Shown here piece by piece: positions 34,083 to 46,449 of a DNA stretch of 64,000 nucleotides (position 1 is its first letter; each line of letters opens with the position of its first letter). The stretch covers positions 6,674,001-6,738,000 of the forward strand of contig CM064658.1 of assembly GCA_032717465.1 (NCBI GenBank), written 5' to 3'. The position numbers and the translations under genes are program-made. The notes below the pieces were generated by a model. It was not told the origin of the DNA. It did not search any database and saw nothing but the letters and a program-made list of their open reading frames with translations. This DNA comes from Coenobita brevimanus. Taxonomy: Eukaryota > Arthropoda > Malacostraca > Decapoda > Coenobitidae.

Positions 34083-34544
34083 TACATGTCAAGGGTTTTT
34101 GAAGTTCTAGCAACCCTATAAGTAATTACTGTACTAAAGGTGGGTCTGTTAAAAGATTGGGATGGTAATAGATTGCCTGGATAGTGGATACTTCTGTTAA
34201 AAAAATATATGATGAAACTTGTACAGTGGAGTGTATAACTTGTGGGGAAAATAAGGTTAGATTTGCTGACCTTGCTGGCATAACTGAATTTGGGTCAGAA
34301 TTGCCCATTCTTGTATCGGTTCTCATATAGCAGATGCTTGTTTAACCTGGCTGTGTAGTTTTGGCACAGTTTTACCTCCTGTCCATAGAAAGCATTGTCT
34401 AGTTTCAGGCTAGGGAATTCATACTAGGAAACATCATTGATTTAAATATGCTTACCTGTTAATACTAAGGAATTTATAGTTTCCCCACACCAGCTCGGTG
34501 ACTACTCTTACTCTTGTATAGTTTGTATCGTTCATAAAGGCTCC

Positions 34545-34640
34545 ATCATTCTTGCTTGTGTTGGCCCAGGTCACCTAATGGTGGCTCTCCATGATGCTCA
34601 GTCTCTGGGAATGTCTCTATTGTCGGTTATCCCTGAGTTT
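34545..34640 (-). mobile_element. LINE A 3' end fragment
   Basis: AAAGGCTCCATCATTCTTGC and CACCTAATGGTGGCTCTCCA match the LINE A 3' terminus (compare 7860-7930). Ends in a poly-T at 34639-34657. Confidence 0.6.
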
Positions 34641-34859
34641 TTTTTTTTTTTTTTTTACCTCATCCCTCATTTAACCTTTAATCCTCTCTCCTCACCGCAT
34701 GCCTGAATGTCGTCTGTTAATAAGATGAATGTAGTTACAGAATACTGCTCAGTAGACTATCTGCTGGCAGATTTACTTTATAGCTAGATCAGGTTTCCAC
34801 TTAGCTTACTTGTGATCTAGAACAACTTGATAACTAGTCTGGCCAAGCAGACCAGCTGC

Positions 34860-35215
34860 AGGCAAGTAAACAACCTTGCATGTCTGTCAGCTGCAGTGAA
34901 ATGTACCTTTGTGGTTGAGAGCACCTCATGAGGCACAGGGAAAGTGTGGTTTGGTTCCTGGATGTATGCCACATTGGTCTCCACCCAGTTATGGGCACCA
35001 TAAGAGGCTACACATACCCTATAATTCAGTTATATGGTTACCACCCAGCATTGCCAATGGTTTTTGGGATTGGGAAAACATTGGGCATCTACTCTCATTG
35101 TAGAAATACCTGAAATGGAGAGAGAAATGTGCCAGGAAGGATAGGGGGAGAAGTAGAAGGCAGACAGTGAAAGGGGAAGGAAGAAGTAGGCAGCACAGAG
35201 TCTTAGCAGTTTTCA
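34860..35215 (-). repeat. S1 core and S2 repeat copy
   Basis: Reverse orientation of the composite at 50540-50860: TGGTTCCTGGATGTATGCCA, GGGCACCATAAGAGGCTAC and then the S1 core TTATATGGTTACCACCCAGC and a purine-rich stretch. Confidence 0.55.
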
Positions 35216-36320
35216 TTGTTTCAAATAATTTTTAGTTAGGCCTAATATGTCTAGTTTAATGTTTATAGCAACGTTAGTAATGGTTTAGAAGCTAATTTAT
35301 TTTTTTATAGCATAAAAACAGGTGGCTAACAATTATTACTGTATTCCAGTCTCCCAAGACTACAACTGTCAAGACCACAATTTCCAGCCAAGACCACCAC
35401 CATTACCATAGCCACTGTCTTCATTCCAGGGAGGCTGTCATCTCGCTGCTAAAAAGGTGAGGACATTTAAGGTTTTGAATCCTGTCATTGATAGGTCCTC
35501 CCACTTGCTGCCAAAACTTGCCTCAAAAGATATTAAGCAAAGCATAAAATTTAATTCTTAAAAAAAAAAAAAAAAAAAAAAAATACAGTAACTTAAGTGT
35601 TAGTTTTAAAGTAGCAAAATTGGTAACTGTAGCTCCCTCCCATGAAATACTCTGAACAGCCAGCTGAAGACCCATGAATTTTGGGGTACGTTCAAATGCC
35701 ATTAGTAAGCTGAAAGTACCATTAGTCTGTGTAGGCAAAATTATTTCCCTAGATTTGTTTCTCTTCATAATCAAGGGTTGTTTTGAGATTGTATACAAGT
35801 GATGGGATATGTTATTGTATTTTTCGTGAAGTTTACTTGAATTTTGTTAGTACCATTAATTTGTCAGTTTGACAGTGAGGGGGAGGTTCACCTGCAGTAG
35901 CCCTGATTATTGTACTTTCACAGTAACTTGGCCTTAAATTCTTCAGTGCTGAGCTGTACCAGTATTCTGGAGTATCCTTGCCAAGTGCTGTGGAAAGGAT
36001 GTTGATCCATTGTATAGTTTGAAATAAGCTACAATAGGATGAAAACTTTGCAGTTAGAGAAAAAGCAATAGCCTCGTGATGGACAAGCTGAGATTTCAGT
36101 GTTGAAGGTGAAACCATTAGGGTATACAGGGAGCATGACTTCTAAAACCCAGTATTGTGTTTGAAGCTTGTTGAAAAACAACTTGGCATAACCCCATCGA
36201 AGACTAAATGCTTAAGATTAGGGTACTATAGTCCACCACAACCCATATTTCCCCCTTCAAAAGTAGAGACTGTATTCTCGTCTGTCAAGGAAGCTCCCTA
36301 ACACCTTTTCCTCGCATCGT
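35216..36320. other. No recognised gene; candidate exon at 35350-35456
   Basis: 35350-35456 is a 107-nt open segment between an acceptor-like TATTCCAG and a donor-like AAAAGGTGAGG. The translation has no known motif. A poly-A run is at 35559-35583. The rest shows nothing recognisable. Confidence 0.2.
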
Positions 36321-36324
36321 GTTT

Positions 36325-36613
36325 ATAAAGGCTCCAACATGCTATTATGCGTCGGCCTTGGTCACCTAAGGGCGACTGACTCTCCACACTGCTCGATCTC
36401 TGGCAGCATCTTTGTCTCTTATTTCAAAGATCACAATAACTTTATCCCAATTTTGTTGGTGTGCCTCTCTCAACCCTTCCCTGGATATTCACATACTCAC
36501 TGACCACACCCAACTGTCATCCTCCATCCTCAACATGCCCAAACCATCTTAATCTGCCCCTCCTCATCACATTACACCTTGGTCCCATCCTTCCTCTCAA
36601 CTCTTTTATTGTA
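36325..36613 (-). mobile_element. LINE A copy 3, 3' part (left of MITE)
   Basis: AAAGGCTCCAACATGC, CTCTCCACACTGCTCGATC and CCCAAACCATCTTAATCTGC follow the LINE A 3' end in order. It is split at a TA by the MITE at 36614-37323. Confidence 0.65.
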
Positions 36614-37323
36614 CAGTGGGGCACCAATTTTCGCGCCTAATTGGGTCCAAAAATAATGCGCGAAAGTGGAATTAGCGAAAGTTGGGGCATTGTCTTTATG
36701 GCAAAAAGGCTAATTGGTTCCCAGTTATCCTAAAGTAACATCAGATTTTCATTTTCACTTGCATTACAGTACATCAAATCACTATTGTACATTGCATTGT
36801 GAGATACAAACAATAAAAACTGTACAGTACACATTATATGAGGAGAAACATACCACATTTCATTATTATACTGCCGTTTCTTCACTCCAACACAATACTC
36901 TCTTTTAGCCTTGGCCTTTCCTCCCGACTTTGAATGTCCCGGCCACTTTTTATCACCACCACTGCCTCCCGGCCCTCCCCCCACACCACCAGGCTCTCCC
37001 CCCACACCACCAGGCCCTTTCCCCACACTACCAGGTATAGTAGAGGCCATTGAACTGTGAGAATCCAACACAATGGAGCTAGCACGCTCGTACACAATGG
37101 CGGGAATGGGTGGACAGAGTGTTGGCATGACGTCATTCAAGATGGCGGTGGGTTGCGGGCGGGCGGTGCAGGAAATTCAAAGTTCAAAATATTGTCCCAA
37201 ACCCAAAATTTGTGCGCGAAAATCGATTTTTTTCAAGCGAAAGTGGAAGTTAGGGAATATTTGGTGCATGCCGCGAAAGTGGATTTCGCGAATCCTGCTG
37301 TAGCGAAAGTTGGTGCACTACTG
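36614..37323. mobile_element. Tc1/mariner- or pogo-type MITE with TTTCGC repeats, in LINE A
   Basis: Begins CAGTGGGGCACCAATTTTCG; the right end in reverse complement begins CAGTAGTGCACCAACTTTCG. TA flanks at 36612-36613 and 37324-37325. GCGAAAGT occurs repeatedly near both ends. The interior has a GGCGGTGGGGG-like patch (about 36955-37035, minus) but no transposase. Removing it rejoins LINE A (TTTTATTGTA then AACCTAACCCCC). Confidence 0.8.
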
Positions 37324-37325
37324 TA

Positions 37326-39470
37326 AACCTAACCCCCTGAGGCCTCTCATTCAAGAACTTGCTGCACATCCATGTGATCATTTCTGTATGTTTCTGAACT
37401 TTCTCAAGCCACTCCTTACTCCAGCCCCACCTCCAGCACATAATGTCCCCCAAATGAAACTTACATATTCAACTTGCCAGCAAGATAATCCTTTTAGACC
37501 TTAAAATCTCAGCATGTTTGCCCCAACACACCATGCGCATGAAATAACTTGTTTTACCCACCCTGCCCTAGGGTGGGAAAGGAGGTCTGGATGATGATGA
37601 TCCACATTTAATTTTAAACCTCTGTGCCCCATTCCATCTCTCCACTTCGTAAACCTTTTCCACCTCCGTTTTAATTTGCAGTCAAATCGGCATACATCTC
37701 CCATTCCATGGGAGTCCATTTCTGAAGTCACATGAAGGCTTCAAACATCATGGCAAACAATAAGAGGCTTGAGAGTGACCTCTGATGCACACCAAGGTTC
37801 ATGAAAAACTCAACACTTATATCTCCATTCACACCTGGGTGCAAGCACCCATTCATAGCCATAGCCACTCTAACCAGCTACTCCTCAATCCCAAGCTGCC
37901 TTATTACTCACTTTGCCACCTCCTTGGGCCTTTGTTAAAGGCCTTCTCTAAATCAGCAAAAAGTACAGATCCCTCTTCTTTTCTATACATTATATTATTC
38001 CTGAAGCTGTTGGACAATGCATATGGCATCAGTGGTTCCCTTGCTGGGCATAAACCCCAAACTGCATCTCATCAGTATTCACTCTCCCTTTATACCTTCT
38101 AGGATTCCATTACCTTTATTATCTGGTATAGAAGGTTTATGCCTACATCATTCCCTCTTCAGGGCATCACCATTCCTCTTGTACACATTTACAGTAATGC
38201 ATTTCAGCCTATCTGGGACAGCACATATAGAATAATGTTTATCAGATCGGTAACTAAACCAAGTTCTGTATTTTCTGAGGCTTTCAGCATTTCAGCAGTC
38301 AACCCAACCAGATCTTGCCTATTGCCCTGCTCATAGTAGCAGCATCAAATGCCAAGGGCCAAATGCAGGACCCACTAACTCCAAACCTTCCCTGTTTCAA
38401 ACTCTTTTAGCAGCCGGTAAATGTTCTTCAGGTGTCTTTAATATCACTGTCCACTACTTCCTCTCCATAATCATTCTTCGCACTGTTCACATTTATCCCT
38501 GTTTTCCCCCTTCATCTGATTGGGCACCTTAAATACCATATTTTTTATTCCTTTGAATGCTATTTAGGTTATCTAGTATGAGTCTGAGACAGATTTTGTC
38601 CTGTATATGACTTTTCTAGTTCTACACTTGGCAGCCAAATATTCCTGTTACTATCCCTTTTCCACTTCTGAAAAAGCCTTTTCCTCGCCTTAACTGCAAT
38701 GTTACTCACTTATTCCACAACTGTTAACTTATATCTTGGTGGGCCCCTTGTCCATCCACACAATCAGTAACTCTCAGTTCGTTATTGATCTCAGTACTGC
38801 TCAGTAACACACGTCAACAGCTCTGTTAAGTCACTCATCTTGCTATAGAAGGCATCCCTAACTGCTTGGTATTCAGCTTCCACATTTTCCTAATAGGTAC
38901 ATAGGCCCTCTTCTTTACCACCCGCTCTTTAAGCACCATGTCACATCAGTAATTTGTGTTACTGCTTAAAATCACTCCGTGTGACTTCCTTCACCAACCT
39001 ATTAGCCCTCCTGATCATGAAATAATCAATCTGACTTCTTACTCCAGACTTATCATCCTAGTCTTCCCCTAAAATGTGTGTTGCACAGTCACTTTCATTA
39101 CTTGACCAAATTCAAGTATCCATTCCCCTTCCACATACTTCATACCACATGCTCATCCCCCATGTACCTTTTCATATCCTTGAACAACTTCACCCCAAAA
39201 CTACAGTATCATTCCACATACCACACGTATCATTCCCCAGAATCTTTTTTCATCATCCGCGCCAGCCTGTTGAACATGCTGACTTCAATGAAATCAGTTT
39301 ACTGAACAGTATTTTCGTTATAATCCTTTCATTTATTTGTACATTTATAACATTCCACCCATTTTTGCTCAACCAGCACACCCACACCACCATATCCATC
39401 TTTACCCTGCCAAAATAATTATGCCCAGTCCCTCCCGGCAATCATTCTGGCCCATCCTCTCCTGTACCTG
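37326..39470 (-). mobile_element. LINE A copy 3, remainder (RT and endonuclease, heavily decayed)
   Basis: Minus strand. KWRDGMGHRGLKLNVD is at 37501-37731; the RT KAFD block is near 37940; the endonuclease ends near 39253-39441 (INERIITKILFSKLIS). It aligns in order with 11540-14640 but lacks the hAT MITE. Many indels; a dead copy. Confidence 0.6.
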
Positions 39471-39799
39471 ACTCCTACACGTAACGAGCACTCACCCGCC
39501 TTCGTCTCCACTACCCTTGCTCTGCACTTCAATGTAACCTTTTATGACAGACCAAAATTACTTTGCCTGTTATGCCTTACTGTCCATCTATTACGTAAAT
39601 CAAATAATGTATCGCCATGTTCTGCAGATAATGTACAGAAGGATATTAACCAGCCCTACTTGAAAGTAAATGGCTAAGGAAGAGGTGTTAGGAGCTTCCT
39701 TGCCTGATGAGAATATGAGCTTAGGTGTTAGAGGCAGGGCTAATGATCCAGAATACTTAAAACTTTTAACATTGCAAGTGTTTTAAATGGTATGGGGTT

Positions 39800-39930
39800 G
39801 TGGTGTACAGGTGTGATGTAGGATGGTACTTTTAGTTAGGTGGTGTACAGGTGTGATGTAGGGTGGTATTTTTACTTAGGTGGTGTACAGGTGTGATGTA
39901 GGGTGGTACTTTTAGTTAGGTGGTGTGGAA
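39800..39930. repeat. Tandem repeat, about 41-bp unit, 3 units
   Basis: Three units with TTAGGTGGTGTACAGGTGTG and ATGTAGGGTGGTA. Confidence 0.75.
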
Positions 39931-40009
39931 TGGTGTAGTATATCATGGCATTTTAGTGAAGGTATGGTGTTGTGGTGTGTGTTATTTCATGGTACTTTAC
40001 TGTATTTTA

Positions 40010-40693
40010 GTGTAGGTTTAGAGCTGTGATGTCCTGGTATTTTATTTATTTTTTTATTTTTTGTGTGTAGGGTATTTCATGTTGTTTGTGTAGTTTTAGA
40101 GCAGTGGTATGTCCTGGTATTTTATTTTTTTACCTAGTGTAGGGTATTTTAGTGTAGGTTTGGGGGTGTGGTATGTCCTGGTATTTTATTTTTTTATCTG
40201 GTGTAGGGTATTTTAGTGTAGGTTTGGGGGTGTGCTATGTCCTGGTATTTTATTTTTTTATCTGGTGTAGGGTATTTTAGTGTAGGTTTGGGGGTGTGGT
40301 ATGTCCTGGTATTTATTTTTTTACCTGGTATAGGGTATTTCATGGTATTTTAGTGTAGGTTTGGGGCTGTGGTATGTCCTGGTATTTTATTTTTTTATCT
40401 GGTGTAGGGTATTTCATGGTATTTTAGTGTAGGTTTGGGGGTGTGGTATGTCCTGGTATTTATATATTTTTTTATTTTTATCTGGTGTAAGGTATTTCAT
40501 GGTATTTTAGTGTAGGTTGGGGGGGGTATGTCTTTTTTATTTTATTTATTTATTTATTTATTTTTTTTGTGATGTAGGGTATTTTATGGCATTTTAGTGT
40601 AGGTTTGGGAGTGTGGTATGTCCTGTTATTAATTTTCTATCTGATGTAGGGTATTTCATGGTATTTTAGTGTAGGTTTGGGGGTGTGGTATGT

Positions 40694-40738
<45 letters not shown>

Positions 40739-41084
40739 GGTATTTCATGGTATTTTAGTGTAGGTTCGGGGTGTGGTATGTCGTTTGTGTGTGTGTAGGG
40801 TATTTCATGGTATTTTAGTGTAGGTTCGGGGTGTGGTATGTCGTTTGTGTGTGTGTAGGGTATTTCATGGTATTTTAGTGTAGGTTCGGGGTGTGGTATG
40901 TCGTTTGTGTGTGTGTAGGGTATTTCATGGTATTTTAGTGTAGGTTTGGGGGTGTGGTATGTCGTTTGTGTGTGTGTAGGGTATTTCATGGTATTTTAGT
41001 GTAGGTTTGGGGGTGTGGTATGTCGTTTGTGTGTGTGTAGGGTATTTCATGGTATTTTAGTGTAGGTTTGGGGGTGTGGTATGT

Positions 41085-41145
<61 letters not shown>

Positions 41146-41189
41146 GGTATTTCATGGTATTTTAGTGTAGGTTTGGGGGTGTGGTATGT

Positions 41190-41226
<37 letters not shown>

Positions 41227-41560
41227 GGTATTTCATGGTATTTTAGTGTAGGTTTGGGGGTGTGGTATGTCGTTTGTGTGTGTGTGTGTAGGGTATTTCA
41301 TGGTATTTTAGTGTAGGTTTGGGGATGTGGTATGTCGTTTGTGTGTGTGTAGGGTATTTCATGGTATTTTAGTGTAGGTTTGGGGGTGTGGTATGTCGTT
41401 TGTGTGTGTGTGTGTGTGTAGGGTATTTCATGGTATTTTAGTGTAGGTTTGGTGTGTGGTATGTCATTTGTGTGTGTGTAGGGTATTTCATGGTATTTTA
41501 GTGTAGGTTTGGGGGTGTGGTATGTCCTGGTATTTTATTTTTTTATCTGGTGTAGGGTAA
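40010..41560. repeat. Minisatellite, about 60-bp unit with embedded (GT)n
   Basis: About 20 units with GGGTATTTCATGGTATTTTA, GTGTAGGTTTGGGGGTGTGG and TATGTC(G/C), then either a T-rich linker (left half) or a (GT)n run (right half). Long GT runs are at about 40694-40737 and 41088-41143. The minus-strand frame at 40666-40989 is an artefact of the period. Confidence 0.9.
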
Positions 41561-41958
41561 TTTATGGTTTTGATCATTCTGTATGGTGGATGTTTGGCTT
41601 GTCGGTGTTAGGTTTGGTCTGTTGGCTTCTTTGTAATGAATTTGGGAAATATCCTTAATCATAGAGGTAAATTTTGGCCTGTTCTTAAAGTTAATTCTGC
41701 TTTGTTCATTAAGAGGTAAATTCTGCTTTGTCAGTAAAGAGTTAAATATTGCAGTGTTCCTAGAGGTCATTTTTGGTGTCCATAAAGGTCAGTGTTGCAG
41801 TTTTGAGGATAATTTTGCTTTGTTTGTTAAAGTAACTATGGCTTAAACACTTGCATTCCCCACAAGGAGGTAAATATTACTGTAAAAGCCAGTTTTGACA
41901 TCATGAAGGCTTGTTTTTGTCTTAAACTTTGGTCCATTAGGGAAAGGCACATAGTGTA

Positions 41959-42465
41959 CAGTAATACCCCTAGATGTGAAACCCCGGCTTAATGATGAGG
42001 GTAGAAATACCACCATACCCCACCTAACAATGGCCAAACCCCGGTTTAACGATGGGCGTTTATTTTTTTAACGGATTTTGATATTTTAATCTAAAATTGT
42101 GTGTTTAGGTTGATTTATAAACTGTTTATAGATGGATTAGTGTGTTTTAACCATAGGTGGGGTGAACATTGTCATTTTGGGGTACAGTTGATTTTTCCTG
42201 ACATATTTGACACTTCAGATTTTTGTTGGTTTTAGTTATTTACAGGTGTAAGGCTTAGGTTAGCTTCCTTGACAGCTGTTAGGCCGTTTAGTTTGGCTTT
42301 AAACTTGTTTTTGGGCTCATTTGGGTGGGTTTTGGGCTTGGTTTTTTGGGAAAACCCAAAGCAGTAAATGCTCCACATTGCATTACAAGTACCCTGATAT
42401 ATGATGCCCCACCTACTGCTTTAGTTTTACCTAACCAGTTACAGCGTTAAAGCGGGGTGTGCCTG
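41959..42465. mobile_element. pogo/Tigger-like MITE, copy 2
   Basis: Begins CAGTAATACCCCTAGATG and ends GCGGGGTGTGCCTG, with TA at 41957-41958 and 42466-42467. Same internal blocks as 33530-34082 (TTAACGATGGGCGTT, TTGGGCTCATTTGGGTGGG). Confidence 0.65.
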
Positions 42466-42747
42466 TACAGTATTGCTGTAAAGTTTTGCCATGGTTGTAT
42501 AAAGTATTCAAGTATATTCTGTCCAATTCTGTCTGAAGAAAATTTACAGCTGGCAAAATGCACTGAAAACCCCCTTTCCTGCTACTGTGTGTTTCAGATG
42601 GTTAAATTTTTTTCGCCTTGTATTTGTCAAACTCTGGAGAGATATTCTTCACATTTTCCTGTTTGTAAAGATAAATTTTGATCTGTGATAAAGGTCTGGT
42701 TTGCCGTTTCTTGGTTCATTGTAAATGTCACTTCTGCCCCTGTATCA

Positions 42748-43130
42748 TATCCTTTATGATGGCTCCAACATGCTTGCATGCACTGGCCTTAGGCACTAAT
42801 GGCGCCTCTCCATGTTGCTCAATCTCTGGCAGCTTCCCTATTGTCCTTTATCACTGAGATCACTGTTATGACCTCGTCCCAGGTTCTTTTCGTGTGCCTC
42901 TTGCAGCCCTACCCCACACGTTCATACCTCTCACCCACACCCGATTGTAATTCTCCATCCTCTCGGTATTCCCTATCTCAGTCTGCCCCTCCATGTCACA
43001 ACACCAATACATTAAAGTCCCGTCTGTCCTCTCAACTCTTCATTCGCAATCCTTGGCTCCCTAGGTCTCACTACCATACAGCCGTACACTTATATGCCAC
43101 ATAGATACCCCTTAGCATGGAAGGGAGAGC
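42748..43130 (-). mobile_element. LINE A 3' fragment
   Basis: GGCTCCAACATGCTTGCATG, CTCAATCTCTGGCAGCTTCC, CTCACTACCATACAGC and CTTAGCATGGAAGGGAGAGC follow LINE A order (compare 7868-8340), with internal deletions. Confidence 0.65.
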
Positions 43131-43140
43131 CATCTGTCAG

Positions 43141-45468
43141 TAGGAGCAACATCGCCCTATTCTTTGTAAATGTGTCTTGCCCTGCCCTTCATAAATGTTT
43201 TTTGCCCTTTGTAAATGTAGTTTTGGTCTGTTGTAAAAGGTATTGTTTTGTTGATTGTTGTAAAGGGGTGATGTTAGCAGTGCTGCAACAACTTGAGTGG
43301 TTTTTAAGGAAAGCTTATAAACTGGGAGCAAGATTTGGTTGAAGTGGATGTTTCGTGTTCATTTCTGCAGTTTTGCGGCCACTCTTTGCAGGATAGTGTC
43401 TGGTTATAGGTGAATACATAAATTTGCATTAATACCTGGTTCTATAGCCACATTGTAAATCAGTATATTTTTTCCCCTTTGCCCCTTTTGAGCATAGGAC
43501 CCAAGGTTAGAGATGTTTGCTCCTCGTAGTATTGACATAGCTTCCTGTAAACTCTTGAACTGTAGTGCATAGGCTGTAGTGTTCTGACTGGAGTGCTTTA
43601 CCAACCCTACCTTCAGGTTTAATTCAGACTGCATTACTGGGTTCTGGAAGTTATTGCTTGCTGTCTGTTGTAGTGAAGTTTACCCCTTCAGGTACCTTAA
43701 GACCAGTGACTTAGGTTTCATTCTTGCTACCTTCAGTTTTATTCTGCTTATGTGTGGAATGAGTTTTAGGATCCAGTAAATTTGGTTATCTCTGCATCAT
43801 CTGGCTTAAGTGATGTAATTATCAGGCATGAAATGGATTAATTTTTCCAGGGAAGTCCAGAAACTTAATCTGCACCATTTGTCTCCATCCAGACACAATT
43901 TCCTGGCAGCTGTATAGTAAGACTATGCTTATTACAGTATTTAAATGTTAAACTGTACAGATACAGGGTGTTATAGGGGGTTAGATACCCTTTTGTGGGT
44001 ACTACATCACCCATCAGTAAGTCTCCTTCAAACAGACACCCCTTTGGCTGTTGTCAGATAATGAGTTTTCTGTATATATAAAACCCTTCTGCTACAAAAT
44101 TTCCAGTGCTGAATAAAATAAGAATGGAGGCAGCAAGAATAAACAAGATTTCTAGGTAATCAAGGGGGTCCATATTTAGTCACCACCCCACCCCAAAGCA
44201 TACATTTAACTGTAACCTCCTCCCACAATTTCTAGGTCTGTAACCCTTCCACCCATAGACTATATTTACTGTAGCCTGCCTTCCCAAACACTAATATATT
44301 TTTTCTCTCTTTGCAGGTGAGTGACGTATCAAGTTTGGAGAAAAAGCTATATCTCAAGAATATTTGGAGATAAACATTTTCACTGACAACGTAAAATATC
44401 CAGATCTCAATCTTGAATGCTCAGCTGTAATGAGAAAGAAAATCTGATGTTATTCATGAAAGGTTATTATAGGATGTAGGACAGTATAGCTTTTAGAACT
44501 GAGGATGTGCTGTATACACAACTTTCTTCTACATATGCTGAGCTTAAGAACTGTTTCCAATACTTTGATTGTAGTAATGTACTGTATTTAATGCATTAGT
44601 TAGGTTAGGTGCAGAATGGTACTATATTTTTCGCCTTTACAAGACTGCATTGTGGAAGATGGCATGAAATTTGGAAAGTCAGCTTGTCTTGAGTTATATC
44701 TTAGCTATTAGCTTGAAATTGATTTTTGAGGTATCGTGGGCGATAGGCTATAAGATGTGTATTGTGGAAGAATTGAATTTTTAAAAGGCAGTAATGTTAG
44801 AGATTCCTAAAAGAAATACTTTGCACATTAGTTAAATGATTGTTGATAAAACTGCTTTACGGAAAGAACACAGTTTGGGAAAGACTGATTTATCTGTGTT
44901 TGTCTAGAAAGCACTGATTGGAAAATAAGTATTTTTTTTTTTTTATTTTTTTTAACCCCACGAAAATGCCATTGGCAATTATTTATTGCTTAAATTGAAT
45001 AAATGGATTTGTTAAAGGAAATTATCTTGTACAAGGGATTTCTTAAGAGCTGGAGGCAACCTCATCTCAGTTATATGGTTTTCAAAGACTAGCAAGATGT
45101 TTAATGGAAAGTCTTGAAGGCGAGAAATATGTTCCTACCTGTAACCTGCTCTTGTCTGGATTAATAGAACTGATTGAGCAAAGATGGTCATTTAATTGAA
45201 GGTATTTTGATATTGGTACATGTTAGAACAATGAATTAATAGTAATACATCACATGGCTGCTCTGATTGTATTGAATTTGGTGTTTGTCCATCTCTGCCT
45301 TTTCAGTTATACCAATATGGCCATTAGCTTTTTTCAAGAATTTAATTGCATGAGGCAAGGTGTTTTTACTGACATTCAAACATATGTTGGTTAATTCCCG
45401 ATAAATACATGCACGCATTAGTGAATTGCCGATAAATTACTTTCTACAGTGCAAACTCTGCAATGCTA
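43141..45468. other. No recognisable gene
   Basis: AT-rich, short frames only. CTCTCTTTGCAGGTGAGTG at about 44309-44327 looks like both an acceptor and a donor, but no exon is supported. T-rich run at 44929-44953. Confidence 0.4.
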
Positions 45469-45712
45469 GAAAAAAGTATGTGGCACCTGACTCATGGCAT
45501 TGCATACTTATGGTCAAGAAAGGATGGTGTTCCTGGGGGTGAATCGAAAAAAACAGAAGTATGTGGTGTCCACATATCACTTCAGCTCGTGGGAGTACAG
45601 AGCGCTTAATGGCAGCTGGCTCAGTTGTCTGTGGGCTGTCAGAGCAGATGCTCTTTGATTGGGTTGGTTTTTTCATAGAAACAGGTGGTGTTTGTGGCTT
45701 TGATACCTTACT

Positions 45713-45931
45713 ATGGCCCCTACCAAGGAGTTAAGCCGTGATACCAATGCTCAGATCATTGCTTTAAAGAATCCAGGCCATCAAACAAAGGAAATGAGTT
45801 GGTGGGTGTGGCAAGGTCAACAGTTTAGAAGTGTGTGCAGTTCAGGGAGGAAAACAGTGGTGAGATGCCATTGCAGAAACCAAGGTCTGGTTGTCCCAAG
45901 AAGACCTCTCCAAGGTCTGTTAATGTTGTAA
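45713..45931 (+). pseudogene. Tc1-like transposase N-terminus, left half
   Basis: About 72 codons resembling the first DNA-binding helix-turn-helix of Tc1 transposases. Terminates before the second HTH and the catalytic domain. Paired with the more intact minus-strand frame 45971-46189. Confidence 0.55.
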
Positions 45932-45970
45932 AGCCTGCGGTGGCGTCTAACCCTCGTGTTACAGAACACT

Positions 45971-46189
45971 TTACAACGTAAAGTCCTTGGATAGGTCTTC
46001 CTGGGATGACCAGACCTTGGTTTCTGATATCTCACCACTGTTTTCCTCCCTGAACTGTGCACTACACTTACACACTGTTGACCTTGCCTCACCCACCAAC
46101 TCACTAATTTCTCTTGTTTGGTGGCCTGGATCCTTGAAAGCAATGATATGAGAGATGGTTTCACTGCTAAACTCCTTGGTAGCATCCAT
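45971..46189 (-). pseudogene. Tc1-like transposase N-terminus, right half
   Basis: 72 codons; KEFSSETISHIIAFKDPGHQ and GEARSTVCKCSAQFRE fit a Tc1 first HTH. Inverted relative to 45713-45931. Confidence 0.6.
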
Positions 46190-46449
46190 AGTAAGGTATC
46201 AAAGCCACAAACACCACCTGTTACCACGAAAAAATCAATGCAATTGAGGAGCAAGGTGCAACACACATCCACTCTGACAGTTCACAGGCAACTGAGGCAG
46301 CAGCCAGTTAGCACTTTGTACTCCTATGGGCTGCAGTGATGTCATGTAGTCGTCATATACTCCTTGCTTTTTCGTTTACCCCCAAGAGCACCATTCTTTT
46401 CCCACCATAATTATGCAGCACCATCATCCAGGTGCCACATACTTTTGTC

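Larger units (their letters stand above)
45469..46449. mobile_element. Tc1-like inverted double half-element (foldback)
   Basis: Both ends show AAAAAAGTATGTGGCACCTG or AAAAGTATGTGGCACCTG inverted, with TA at 45467-45468 and 46450-46451. Each half runs inward through a 5' region into a transposase N-terminus: plus strand from 45713 (MAPTKELSRDTNAQIIALKN) and minus strand from 46189 (MDATKEFSSETISHIIAFKD). Both are followed by helix-turn-helix-like residues and a VPRRPLQ/SSQEDLS region. The halves meet near 45940-45985. Each half keeps only about 70 residues, and no DDE catalytic part is present. Confidence 0.75.

Noticed and set aside
40666..40989. 107-codon minus-strand frame with HTHTHT
   Set aside because: Translation of the GT-rich minisatellite.
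44309..44327. Acceptor- and donor-like sequence CTTTGCAGGTGAGTG
   Set aside because: No open exon on either side; splice-like words are expected by chance in this much sequence.
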